Source: a bacterium
GTDB lineage: Bacteria; Chloroflexota; Dormibacteria; Aeolococcales; Bog-877
Length of the DNA stretch: 21,065 nt
Assembly: GCA_021798435.1 (NCBI GenBank)
Contig: JAJZGN010000010.1
Coordinates: forward strand, 1 to 21,065
Direction: 5' to 3'
Below the pieces are notes generated by a model. That model searched no databases, was not told the origin of the DNA, and was given only the letters and a program-made list of their open reading frames with translations. Positions 1 to 7,246 of the stretch are shown here, in pieces. Made by a program: the position numbers and the translations under genes. Position 1 is the stretch's first letter. Every line of letters starts with the position of its first letter.

Positions 1-1
1 C

Positions 2-190
2 GCCCTCCGGGGCGCCGGCCTGCGCCTCCGGCGCCTCCCCGACCTGCCGGTCGTGATGCACCAGCATCGAGGGTGGGAGGACTCCGACCCGGACGAGCGG
101 GACCGCCTCAGCCGGATCAACTTCCGCCGCTTCTACGACCGCTGGCACCACCGCACCGACCTCCTGGTCAGCTCCAGGCCGTCCGGCTGA
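2..190 (+). CDS. C-terminal end of a probable glycosyltransferase (5' truncated)
   Basis: The frame is open from base 2 to a TGA at 188-190 and gives 62 residues; the start lies outside the window. The visible part has an Arg-rich stretch, then VVMHQHRGWEDSD and a tail with RFYDRW. A His-rich strand, then a charged helix ending in an aromatic-Arg-Trp motif, is typical of the last part of GT2-type sugar transferases, where it follows the GT-A catalytic domain. The charge pattern and compact composition favour this frame over the overlapping frame beginning at 73, which is Pro/Arg-rich low-complexity translation. No catalytic motif is in view, so the family is an inference from the tail alone. 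It could be another sugar-modifying enzyme. Confidence 0.5.
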   Translation, partial: ALRGAGLRLRRLPDLPVVMHQHRGWEDSDPDERDRLSRINFRRFYDRWHHRTDLLVSSRPSG

Positions 191-306
191 CTCTAGCGGG
201 GCGTTGCCGCCCTTCCCCCACTTTGGGCGTCGGCCGCGCCAAACACGCTGGTAGGGGCTCCTGCGCAGGGCAGTCCACCCCGCCAAGCCCTTCGCGTGGT
301 GAAACC

Positions 307-319
307 GCTGGTCACCAGC
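307..319. repeat. 13-base palindrome between convergent gene ends
   Basis: GCTGGT-C-ACCAGC is a perfect 6-base inverted repeat just beyond the sigma-factor stop codon at 323, in the space between two convergent genes. A partial copy, CTGG-A-CCAG, follows at about 330-338. It may form a small hairpin helping to end transcription of the sigma gene on the minus strand, but there is no T-run, so a terminator role is only a guess. The rest of 191-322 shows no gene. Confidence 0.3.
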
Positions 320-322
320 CCC

Positions 323-1609
323 CTATCTGCTGGACCAGTTATTTTTTGGGGACGAGAGGAATCGCAGGCGGGCGTGGATGAAAGCTCGCTCGGCTGCCGG
401 AGGCTCCAACTCGAGGGCAGTTTGGTAGGCGGCAGTCGCTCCGGGTGTATCGCCGAGCCGTCGGAGCAGGTCGGCCCTCGCCACGTGAAGCTGTGGCCAC
501 CGCTGAAGTTGGGGGTGCAAGCCGACCATATCGAGGATGACCAGGCCCGCGGTAGGTCCTTCGGCCATGGCGACGGCGACCGCCCGGTTCGCCTCGACTA
601 CCGGGGTGGGTTCGTAACGGAGGAGCTCACTGTAGAGGGCAGCGATCTGTCGCCAGTCGGTGTCTCGTCCGCTCCGGGCCGTGGAGTGGCAGGCGGCGAT
701 CGCCGCCCACAGCTGATAGGGCCCGGGCTTCCCCTGCCGGAGTGCAGTCTCTAGGAGGCGGTCGCCTTCTTGGATTATCTGTTGGTCCCAAAGGCCGCGG
801 TCTTGGTCTTCGAGCAGGACGATGTCCCCCTCGGGGCTGGTGCGAGCTGCGCGGCGGGCGTCGGTAAGGAGCATGAGGGCAAGTAGGCCGCTCGCCTCCG
901 CTTCGCCTGGCAGCAAATCGGCCACCCGACGGGCAAGGCGCACGGCCGTGGCGCACAAGTCCCCCCTGATCAGCTCGGACCCCGACGTCGCGGTGTGGCC
1001 CTCAGTGAAGATCAGGTAGATGACCCGGAGAACGTCGCCCAGCCGATTGGGGAGCTCCTCTGCGCCGGGAACCCGGAAGGCGATGTTCGCGGCGCGGATC
1101 TTGTGCTTGGCCCGTACCAGCCGCTTGGCCATGGCCGCTTCACCCACCAAGAACGAGGCGGCGATTTCCGAGGTGGTCAACCCACCGGCCGCGCGCAAGG
1201 TGAGGGCCACCCGCGTCTCGCGGTCGAGAGCGGGATGACAGCAGGTGAAGATCAGCCCCAGCTCGTCGTCGTCCATAGCCCCTTGGTTGACGTTCGGCAT
1301 GGTGACGGCCAGCTCGCGTGCGGCGCTGAACTCCTTGGCTGGTCGCTGTGCCTCGCGGCGGAGCCGATCCACCGCCTTGTGACGTGCCACGCCGATGAGC
1401 CAAGCCCTCGGATTGCCCGGCAACCCTTCACCCGGCCAACGCTCGAGGGCGAGCTCGCACGCCTCTTGAACGGCGTCCTCGGCGACCGCAAGGTCACCGA
1501 CAAGCCGAGTGACTGTGGCGACCGCACCCCACCAATGCTTGCGGAACAGCTCGTCGTTCAGGTTGGAACCCCGACGTTGACCACGGGACGGACCTCGATG
1601 GAGGCGCAT
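323..1609 (-). CDS. ECF sigma factor of the ECF42 type with C-terminal TPR-like extension
   Basis: Directs RNA polymerase to a small set of promoters. Region 2 (through AEDAVQEA, ERWP and NPRAWLIGVARHKAVDRLRR) is followed by region 4 (the stretch around LTTSEIAASFLVGEAAMAKRLVRA). A long C-terminal extension of about 230 residues follows: an all-helical part with YLIFTEGH, then TPR-like helices (LLRRLGDTPGATAAYQTALE). This architecture and the preceding YCII gene define group ECF42, in which the extension is known to be needed for activity and no classical anti-sigma factor is present. The ATG at 1609 is the nearest canonical start, but family similarity begins only at about 1561, where a CTG overlaps the TGA of the YCII gene as CTGA. 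Translation may really begin there. It is the second gene of a two-gene operon. Confidence 0.88.
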   Translation of the reverse strand: MRLHRGPSRGQRRGSNLNDELFRKHWWGAVATVTRLVGDLAVAEDAVQEACELALERWPGEGLPGNPRAWLIGVARHKAVDRLRREAQRPAKEFSAARELAVTMPNVNQGAMDDDELGLIFTCCHPALDRETRVALTLRAAGGLTTSEIAASFLVGEAAMAKRLVRAKHKIRAANIAFRVPGAEELPNRLGDVLRVIYLIFTEGHTATSGSELIRGDLCATAVRLARRVADLLPGEAEASGLLALMLLTDARRAARTSPEGDIVLLEDQDRGLWDQQIIQEGDRLLETALRQGKPGPYQLWAAIAACHSTARSGRDTDWRQIAALYSELLRYEPTPVVEANRAVAVAMAEGPTAGLVILDMVGLHPQLQRWPQLHVARADLLRRLGDTPGATAAYQTALELEPPAAERAFIHARLRFLSSPKNNWSSR

Positions 1610-1920
1610 TTGGCGGCCGGCAGGGTGGCCGCCCACTTGATCGCCTCGTCCAGGTCGGCGCACTCCACAATGGTGTAGCCGCCCACCTGCTCCTTCAGCT
1701 CGGCAGCCGGGCCGTCGGTGAGCAGGGTCTGGTCGTGGCGGACCCGCACGGTGGTAGCCGTTGACACCGACTCCAAGGGAGCGCAGTCGACAAGCACACC
1801 CGCCGCAGCCATGGCCTCGTTCGCCTCTCGATAGGCGTTGAACTGGGCCATCGCCTCGGGAGTTCCTGGAGCGGGAAGATCCTCGTCGGCACCCCGGTGA
1901 AGTAAGAACAGGTACTTCAT
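1558..1920 (-). CDS. YCII/DGPF-family protein, partner of the ECF42 sigma factor
   Basis: A 120-residue single-domain protein beginning MKYLFLLH. It has the family core TDGPAAELKEQVGG (residues 68-81), the ECADLDEAIKWA helix, and the closing strand SIEVRPV. The usual DGPF signature reads DGPA here. YCII proteins are small alpha/beta-barrel-like proteins related to YciI; those next to ECF42 genes are thought to be targets or modulators of the sigma factor, but their reaction is unknown. The ATG at 1920 is preceded by GAGGAGG five bases upstream, a strong ribosome-binding site, which makes the longer frame to 1950 unnecessary. The stop overlaps a CTG of the downstream sigma gene. Confidence 0.9.
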   Translation of the reverse strand: MKYLFLLHRGADEDLPAPGTPEAMAQFNAYREANEAMAAAGVLVDCAPLESVSTATTVRVRHDQTLLTDGPAAELKEQVGGYTIVECADLDEAIKWAATLPAAKCASIEVRPVVNVGVPT

Positions 1921-1963
1921 GGCAACCTCCTCATCGCCGGCCTCCGCCAACTGTCCTTAATTG

Positions 1964-1990
1964 GTCGAACGACGAGACGGCTGATGGACA
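1964..1990 (-). promoter_or_regulatory. Candidate ECF42-type promoter of the YCII-sigma operon
   Basis: On the minus strand TGTCCA (1985-1990) is followed after 17 bases by CGAC (1964-1967), about 44 bases before the YCII start codon. ECF42 promoters described in Streptomyces carry TGTCGA near -35 and CGA(T/C) near -10, so this site fits with one mismatch. Such autoregulation is usual for ECF sigma factors. The match is by eye only. Confidence 0.45.
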
Positions 1991-2546
1991 GCTTCCCCCT
2001 TCGGGATCCTACGCTCCTCGCCCTCTCTGCTCCTCAGGGCCCATACAACGAACCCGCCATGGCCACCTCCGGGCCGCGTGTGATCCAATCCCGTCCGTTC
2101 CCGTAAACAACCCGCCCGGTGACGTCTCCCGACCGCCCCTATGCGGGACACGGAGGTGGACGCCGGTGACTCCCAAGATCGGCGCGCCGCGGTCGTTCCG
2201 CATGGGCAGCTCTCAACTACGGCGGCGGCAACAGCGACTAGCATTGACCGGCCACGGGGCGCCCCTCGTCGGTCACCTGCACGATCATCGGCCCCGAGGT
2301 GCTGAGGACTCCGAGCGCCGTTGATCAGTGCAGTTGCGTGGCGCTGCATAGGGCATGCCCTGTCAGCGCATGGACGCCGCCCACCTCGATGCGCGACATC
2401 GCCGCGCGTCGGCCCGCCCGTGCCCTGGCGCGCCGCCTCATTGCCCTACGCAGAAGTAGAGTAGGGGCCCACAAATGGCCCCATGAACGACAAGCCGCCG
2501 ACCCAAAGATGCTGGTCAGCGGCTCGTGCGTACGCAAAGAAGCGTG
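1991..2546. other. Intergenic stretch without a convincing gene
   Basis: This stretch of about 550 bases lies between the sigma operon promoter and the region downstream of recO. Short open frames exist on both strands (for example minus 1957-2349 and plus 2299-2547), but they are Arg/Pro-rich, lack clear ribosome-binding sites and resemble no family known to me. Short protein-like fragments appear in different minus-strand frames (around 2225-2320 and 2120-2210) with stops between them, which could be a decayed gene. A small inverted repeat GGGGCC/GGCCCC lies at 2464-2482. Confidence 0.4.
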
Positions 2547-2562
2547 AAACACCGAAGTGTTT
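2547..2562 (-). terminator. UUCG-loop hairpin downstream of recO
   Basis: On the minus strand the RNA would read AAACAC-UUCG-GUGUUU: a perfect 6-base-pair stem closed by the very stable UUCG tetraloop, beginning 19 bases after the recO stop. A second small stem (ACGC/GCGT around a TTCTTT loop) follows. A long U-run is missing, so this is either an atypical intrinsic terminator or an mRNA 3' end stabiliser. Confidence 0.55.
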
Positions 2563-2581
2563 GGTCGCGGGACAGCAGGCC

Positions 2582-3340
2582 CTAAGCTCCCACCCCGGGC
2601 TCCACCAGCTGCGCCAGCACGTCGGCCGCCAGGAGCCGGCGGTCCAGGCGGTGGCGGAGGTGGGCCACCAGCACGGCCTCGGTCTCGGACAGAAGCCGCT
2701 GACCCCATCGGAGCCGCCGCCCCATCTCGAAATCGCCGCGGGCCAGGGCCCGGAGGACCCGGATGGTGGCCGCCTCGCAGCCCAGCCCCCCAGGACTGAC
2801 GCAGGGCGGCTGGACCACTCCACCGAGCTCGGGGACGAAGTTGCCCCCCCGGTTCTCCAGCGGCCGGTCGCAGCCCATGCACCGATCGAGGGCTGGCAGG
2901 TACCCGACCTCCGCGGCCAACCGAAAGAGAGCCAGCACCAGCCCCGGCCGGGGCGGCCGACTTATGTCCAGCAGCCGCTCGGCGTGCTCTCCGACCAGCT
3001 CGAAGAGGGCGGGGTCGGGATGACCCTCCTCCAGAAGTCCGTCGGCAGCCTCAGCGAAGAGGGCGGCGCAAGCCAGCCGGACCGGGTCGTCGCCGCGCTC
3101 GGCCCTCCCAAGCGGTCGGACCTGCGCCAGCACGTACAGGTTGCGGCCGGGGATCAGCAGCAGCTGGGCCCGACCCAGCAGATCCAGGCCGGCGGCGTTG
3201 CGGGCCCGGGGACGGCGCACGCCCCGGGCCAGGCAGCTGACCTTGCCATGGTCGCGGGTCAGGATGACCAGGATCCGGTCCGCCTCCTGGTAGTTGCGGC
3301 GCCGGAGTATGACGCCTTCGTCCGCGACGGCCGCCGGCAA
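2582..3340 (-). CDS. recO: DNA repair protein RecO
   Basis: RecO helps load RecA onto SSB-coated DNA in the RecFOR pathway. The 252-residue protein has the N-terminal OB-fold (VADEGVILRRRNYQEADRI, then GKVSCLARGVRRPRAR), a helical middle, and the Cys-containing segment CMGC (154-157) followed by FVPELGGV. Family members often carry two CxxC pairs; here the second pair is altered, with Gln177 where the third Cys is expected and Cys at 180 and 188. The chosen start is a TTG at 3340, two bases after the stop of the CNNM gene; longer frames overlap that gene. It is co-transcribed with the CNNM gene, and era, commonly found between these two, is absent. A UUCG hairpin lies downstream. Confidence 0.9.
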   Translation of the reverse strand: MPAAVADEGVILRRRNYQEADRILVILTRDHGKVSCLARGVRRPRARNAAGLDLLGRAQLLLIPGRNLYVLAQVRPLGRAERGDDPVRLACAALFAEAADGLLEEGHPDPALFELVGEHAERLLDISRPPRPGLVLALFRLAAEVGYLPALDRCMGCDRPLENRGGNFVPELGGVVQPPCVSPGGLGCEAATIRVLRALARGDFEMGRRLRWGQRLLSETEAVLVAHLRHRLDRRLLAADVLAQLVEPGVGA

Positions 3341-3342
3341 CG

Positions 3343-4662
3343 CTAGCCGCCGGACCCGCCGGTGACCTGCTCCTCCGGGTGGGCGGCACCCTCCTTCTCG
3401 ATCGCGGCCACCTCGCCACGGTCGACAAGGAGTCGTACCGAAGTGATGGCCTGGCGCTCCACCCCCTCGACCCGCAGCACCACGCCCCCCTCCGCCCGCA
3501 CCTCGTCCCCGACGGCGGGGATCCGCCCCAGGAGGGAATACACGAGGCCGCCGATCGAGTCGAAGTCCTCCCCGCTGAGGTTGAGCTGGAGGACATCGTT
3601 GACGTCGTCCAGGCTGGTCGACCCACTGAGGAGTGCTTCCGTGGGTGTGATCACCTGAATCTCCTCGCGCTCCAGGACGTCGTACTCGTCCCGGATGGGG
3701 CCCACGATCTCCTCCAAGAGGTCCTCGATCGTCACCACCCCCGCGGTCCCCCCGTACTCGTCGACCACCACGGCCATATGGACCTTGGCCCGCTGCATCT
3801 CCTGGAGCAGCTCCCCGAGCCGCTTGGCCTCCGGGACGAAGGTCGCCGACCGGGCCAGGGTGGCCACCTCCAGGCGGGGATCCTGGCGCCACACCTTGAG
3901 CAGGTCCTTAGCGTACAGGATTCCCACCACGTTATCGATGGTTTCGTTGTATACCGGGATGCGGCTGTGGCCCCGGTCCAGGACCAGCTCGACCGCCTCC
4001 TCGAGCGTGGCGTCGGCGGCCAGGGCCACCACCTGGACCCTGGGAACCATCACCTCGCGGGCGTTCTTGTCGGTCATCTCCAGGACCCCCTGGATCATCT
4101 CCCGCTCCTCCTCCTCGACCACCCCTTCGTCGGTGCTGGCCGCCACCACCGCCTTCAGCTCCTCCTCGGTGAGGAAGGGGGTGCGTCGACCGCCCTCCCC
4201 AGGGAGGATCCGGGTCAGAAGGGTGCTCGCGGCGGTGAGCACGGCCACCAGCGGATGGAGGGCCCGCGTGGCCCCGGCCACCGTGGGGGCCAGGAGGTTG
4301 GCCACCGCCTCGTTGTGCTGCAGGGCGTAGGCCTTGGGGCCGATCTCGCACACCAGCAGGACCACCACCGCCAGTCCCAGGGAGGCCCAGAAGGCGGTGC
4401 TGGCTCCGAGGTGGTCCTGGGCCAGGAGGGTGGCTGCCGACGAGGCCAGGACCAGCGCCACGGTGTTGAGCACGAGGACGGTGGAGAGGTAGCCGCCGGG
4501 GTTGGAGTGCAGGTGCTCGATGAGAGCCGCCCGCCTGTCCCCCTGCTCCCGCCTCGCTCGCAGCCGTACCCGGCTCACCGAGGTGAGGGCGGTCTCGGCG
4601 GTGGCGGCCAGGGAGGCCACGATGAGCGCCCCCACCAGCACCACCAGGAGCCAGCTGCTCAA
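3343..4662 (-). CDS. CNNM/CorC-family membrane protein (DUF21-CBS-CBS-CorC_HlyC)
   Basis: A 439-residue membrane protein of the family once called haemolysin C-like and now linked to Mg2+/Co2+ efflux. The DUF21 membrane domain covers about residues 1-180, with a first helix at 3-22, further helices near 60-80 and 90-107, and the family motif EIGPK at 106-110. Two CBS domains follow (about 204-262 and 268-325, the second containing DEYGGTAGVVTIEDLLEEI) and bind adenine nucleotide in relatives. The C-terminal CorC_HlyC domain spans about 335-415. The start is TTG with AGAGGG about seven bases upstream. A TAAACT (minus strand, 4787-4792) upstream could be its -10 box. It leads the short operon with recO. 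Confidence 0.92.
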   Translation of the reverse strand: MSSWLLVVLVGALIVASLAATAETALTSVSRVRLRARREQGDRRAALIEHLHSNPGGYLSTVLVLNTVALVLASSAATLLAQDHLGASTAFWASLGLAVVVLLVCEIGPKAYALQHNEAVANLLAPTVAGATRALHPLVAVLTAASTLLTRILPGEGGRRTPFLTEEELKAVVAASTDEGVVEEEEREMIQGVLEMTDKNAREVMVPRVQVVALAADATLEEAVELVLDRGHSRIPVYNETIDNVVGILYAKDLLKVWRQDPRLEVATLARSATFVPEAKRLGELLQEMQRAKVHMAVVVDEYGGTAGVVTIEDLLEEIVGPIRDEYDVLEREEIQVITPTEALLSGSTSLDDVNDVLQLNLSGEDFDSIGGLVYSLLGRIPAVGDEVRAEGGVVLRVEGVERQAITSVRLLVDRGEVAAIEKEGAAHPEEQVTGGSGG

Positions 4663-4823
4663 CCCCGCGCCCTCTTCGCATCAACCGGGTCGCAGGGGCC
4701 CGGCAGCCACCCTCTGAGGGAGAGAGCCCCGGGCAGGCGGCTGCCTCGTCCTAAGTCCGACGGTGAGCCTGGGCCCATCTGGGCGCAGTTTAGCAGCCGA
4801 CTCTGACCGCCCCGGGGACGGGC

Positions 4824-5777
4824 TCAGCGGAAGAGGGCGGAAACGCTCCGGCCCTCGTGGATCCGCACGATGGCCTCGGCGATCAGGGGCGCGACGGAGA
4901 CCTGCGAGACCTTGGGGTTCCGCTGGCCTTCGGGGCTCAGCGGGATGCTGTCGGTGACCACCACCTCGTCCACGTCCGCCTCATCGATCTTGCGCAGGGC
5001 CCCGTTGCTCAAGACCCCATGGGTGGATACCACGTCCACCGACACCGCCCCGCCGGACCGGAGGGCGGTTGCCGCCCCGGCCAGGGTGGAGGCTGTCGAG
5101 ATGAGGTCGTCAACCACCACGCAGCGGCTGTCCCGCACATCTCCGATCACGTTCAGCACCTCGACGTCGTCGTCCCGGGGCCGCCGCTTGTCGATGATGG
5201 CGAGGGGACACTCCAGCAACCGGGCGATGGCTCGGGCTCGCGCCGTCCCCCCCACGTCCGGGGAGACGATCACCAGGGGCTGCCGACCGTGTCGACTACG
5301 GATGTGGGAGGCCAGGATCTTACTGGCGGTCAGGGCGTCGACGGGGATGTCGAAGAAGCCCTGGATGGCCTCCGCGTGGAGGTCCAGGACGATCATCCGC
5401 TCCGCCCCCGCCACCTGGAGGAAGTTGGCCATGAGCTTGGCGGAGATGGGATCCCTGGCCCTGGTCTTCTTCTCCTTGCGCTGGTAGCCGTAGTAGGGCA
5501 GAACCGCGTTGATGCGGGCGGCACTGGCCCGGCGCAGGGCGTCCAGGGTGACGAACAGCTCCATGTAGTTCTCGTTCACCGGAGGACAGGTGGGCTGGAT
5601 CACGAAGACATCGTGGCCCCGGACCGACTCGCCGATCTTGACGTCGTACTCCCCATCGGCGAACCGGGTGATCTCCATCGGAGCGAGCGGGACTCCGACA
5701 TCCTCGGCGATCTTGCGGCCCAGCTCCGGATTGGCGGTGCCACAGAGCAGCATGAGCGGGCCGTCCGCACCCCTCAC
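4824..5777 (-). CDS. prs: Ribose-phosphate pyrophosphokinase (PRPP synthase)
   Basis: Makes 5-phosphoribosyl diphosphate from ribose 5-phosphate and ATP in the cytoplasm, feeding nucleotide, His and Trp synthesis. The 317-residue length is normal for class I enzymes. Visible motifs are CGTANPEL, the ATP-binding loop RKEKKTRARDPISAK (100-114), DLHAEAIQGFFDIPVD (132-147, His134 catalytic region), SPDVGG (172-177) and the ribose-phosphate loop VVVDDLISTASTL (220-232). The RKEKK loop resembles the mycobacterial RKDKK version rather than the RQDRK of Bacillus. The GTG start overlaps the glmU stop as GTGA; an in-frame ATG at 5753 is an alternative. Coupling to glmU is a classical arrangement. Confidence 0.96.
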   Translation of the reverse strand: MRGADGPLMLLCGTANPELGRKIAEDVGVPLAPMEITRFADGEYDVKIGESVRGHDVFVIQPTCPPVNENYMELFVTLDALRRASAARINAVLPYYGYQRKEKKTRARDPISAKLMANFLQVAGAERMIVLDLHAEAIQGFFDIPVDALTASKILASHIRSRHGRQPLVIVSPDVGGTARARAIARLLECPLAIIDKRRPRDDDVEVLNVIGDVRDSRCVVVDDLISTASTLAGAATALRSGGAVSVDVVSTHGVLSNGALRKIDEADVDEVVVTDSIPLSPEGQRNPKVSQVSVAPLIAEAIVRIHEGRSVSALFR

Positions 5778-7177
5778 TCGGACTCCTCGGCCTGGACCTC
5801 GGCCACCGGCCGGGCGCCGGCGCGATGCCCTTCCACCCAGCCCTCAAGGTTGCGCTGGCTACCCCGGGAGATCGCCAGGGCGCCGGCCGGAACGTCCTTG
5901 GTGATCACCGATCCGGCGCCCGTGTAGGCCCGCCGGCCCAGCGACACCGGAGCCACGAGGACGGTGTCAGAGCCGATCCGGGCCCCCTCCCCCACCACGG
6001 TCCGGTGCTTCGCGAGCCCGTCCCAGTTGGCGATGATGCTCCCGGCACCGATGTTGACGTCAGCGCCCAGCTCCGCGTCCCCGATGTAGCTCAGGTGGGG
6101 CACCTGGCTGCCGGGACCCAGGGAGCTGCGCACGACCTCGGTGAAGGTGCCAAGGTGGCTTCCATCCCCGAGTTCAGTCCCCGGGCGGACGCGGTTGAAG
6201 GGCCCGACATGGACCCCCTCCTGCAGCCTGCACAGGCGGAGCTGGGAGCGCTCCACGCGGCAGCGGTCGCCCAACTGGCAGTCGGTCAGCTCGGCGAAGG
6301 GCCCGAGACGGCAGTCCCTCCCCACTCGGACCCGGCCGCGCAGGACGGTGGCGGGCTCCAGGACCGTGTCCTGACCCACCTCCACATCGCAGTCGACCCA
6401 GGTGGACCAGGGGTCTCGAACCGTCACCCCCTCCGCCATGAGGCGCCGGAGGGTCCGCTCGCGCATCGCCCGCTCCGCGCCCGCCAGCTGCAGCCGGTCG
6501 TTCACCTGGAGCATCTCGGAGGGGTCCTCAAGTTCCGTCGTCCGGCAGCCGCCGGGAAGGAGCTGGGGGGCCCAGCTGAGATACCTCTCCCCCTGGGAGT
6601 TCTCCGACGTCACCCGATCCAAAGCCGCCCAGACCCCGGGCTGGGGGAACACGTACACCCCGCAGCTGACCTCGACCGTCGAGGACGCCGCCGGCCGGTC
6701 CGCCCACTCCACGATCTCCGCCAGTTCGCCGCCCGGCCCCCGTCGCACCTGCCCGTATCCCTGGGGCATCTCGGTGAAACAGGTCAGGAGCACGCCCTGG
6801 TCTCCGGCTGCCGACCACGCCTCCCACATCCGGCGCAGGGTTTGGGCGGTGAGCAGGGGCATGTCGACGGGGAGGACGAGGAACGCCCCCTCCCCGTCAA
6901 GGCGGGGCCTGGCCGCCAGCAGCGCGTCGCCGCTTCCTCTCGGCTCGAGCTGGTGGATCACCTCGGCCCGCCCGGTGAGGAAGTGGTCCAGCTCCGGCTG
7001 GTCGGGCGCGGTCACCACCAGTGGGGTCGCCGAGGAGAGACCCGCTGCGGCACGCAGCAGGTGCTCGATCATCGGCAGCCCTCCCACCGAGTGCAGGGCC
7101 TTGGCCCGCGAGGACACCATCCGGGTGCCGCGACCGGCGGCCAGGATCACGACGCGCGGCCCAGAGCGATCCGACAA
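5774..7177 (-). CDS. glmU: Bifunctional GlmU: GlcNAc-1-P uridylyltransferase / GlcN-1-P acetyltransferase
   Basis: Makes UDP-GlcNAc for peptidoglycan. The N-terminal uridylyltransferase has LAAGRGTRM (12-20), Lys26, GSGDA (81-85, usually GTGHA) and VDMP with Asp105. The C-terminal left-handed beta-helix from about 250 has repeating hexapeptides and the acetyltransferase site: RPG (Arg331), HLSYIGDAELG (His361, Tyr364), NIGAGS with Asn375, and Lys390. The lysine that pairs with these in Escherichia coli (Lys351) is replaced by Val349-Arg350. At 467 residues it has normal length. The start is TTG at 7177 with GAGGTGGG just upstream; the stop overlaps prs. A promoter with an extended -10 box lies upstream. 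Confidence 0.95.
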   Translation of the reverse strand: MSDRSGPRVVILAAGRGTRMVSSRAKALHSVGGLPMIEHLLRAAAGLSSATPLVVTAPDQPELDHFLTGRAEVIHQLEPRGSGDALLAARPRLDGEGAFLVLPVDMPLLTAQTLRRMWEAWSAAGDQGVLLTCFTEMPQGYGQVRRGPGGELAEIVEWADRPAASSTVEVSCGVYVFPQPGVWAALDRVTSENSQGERYLSWAPQLLPGGCRTTELEDPSEMLQVNDRLQLAGAERAMRERTLRRLMAEGVTVRDPWSTWVDCDVEVGQDTVLEPATVLRGRVRVGRDCRLGPFAELTDCQLGDRCRVERSQLRLCRLQEGVHVGPFNRVRPGTELGDGSHLGTFTEVVRSSLGPGSQVPHLSYIGDAELGADVNIGAGSIIANWDGLAKHRTVVGEGARIGSDTVLVAPVSLGRRAYTGAGSVITKDVPAGALAISRGSQRNLEGWVEGHRAGARPVAEVQAEESE

Positions 7178-7205
7178 TTCCCACCTCGCGGCCCACCGGT
7201 CTCAA

Positions 7206-7220
7206 GCCCCAGCTTGGGGC
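7206..7220. repeat. Inverted repeat in the glmU leader
   Basis: GCCCCA-GCT-TGGGGC is a perfect 6-base-pair hairpin with a 3-base loop, lying between the predicted glmU -10 box and the ribosome-binding site. It would sit near the 5' end of the glmU mRNA and might affect stability or initiation. No known riboswitch or ribozyme class was recognised here. Confidence 0.5.
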
Positions 7221-7221
7221 G

Positions 7222-7230
7222 AGTATATCA
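7222..7230 (-). promoter_or_regulatory. Extended -10 promoter of glmU-prs
   Basis: The minus strand reads TGATATACT: a TATACT -10 hexamer (plus-strand AGTATA, 7222-7227) with an upstream TGn extension. It lies about 45 bases before the glmU TTG. The 17-base-distant hexamer is GGGGCG, not a good -35, which fits an extended -10 promoter. It is an AT-rich island in a GC-rich surrounding. Confidence 0.5.
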
Positions 7231-7231
7231 A

Positions 7232-7246
7232 CGGCTCTATGAGCCG
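7232..7246 (-). terminator. Hairpin at the end of the cytochrome b operon
   Basis: CGGCTC-TAT-GAGCCG forms a perfect 6-base-pair stem with a 3-base loop that overlaps the TAG stop of the membrane protein at 7237. On the minus strand TTGATAT follows, not a proper U-run. It may attenuate read-through from the cytochrome operon into glmU, or be an incidental stem. Confidence 0.3.

Noticed and set aside
73..381. 102-codon plus-strand frame overlapping the glycosyltransferase end and the sigma factor end
   Set aside because: Pro/Arg-rich low-complexity product; the frame from base 2 looks far more protein-like, and it runs into the sigma factor gene.
2299..2547. 82-codon plus-strand frame in the long gap
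   Set aside because: No ribosome-binding site, Arg/Ala-rich composition and no family resemblance.
3379..4806. 475-codon open frame on the plus strand, antisense to the CNNM gene
   Set aside because: Its product is rich in His, Gly, Arg and Pro without domains, and it mirrors the strongly supported CNNM gene; open antisense frames are expected at this GC content.
4663..4823. Possible small RNA between prs and the CNNM gene (GGCTGC and GCAGCC far apart)
   Set aside because: The complementary arms are about 50 bases apart with no consistent internal structure; only a possible -10 box was retained.
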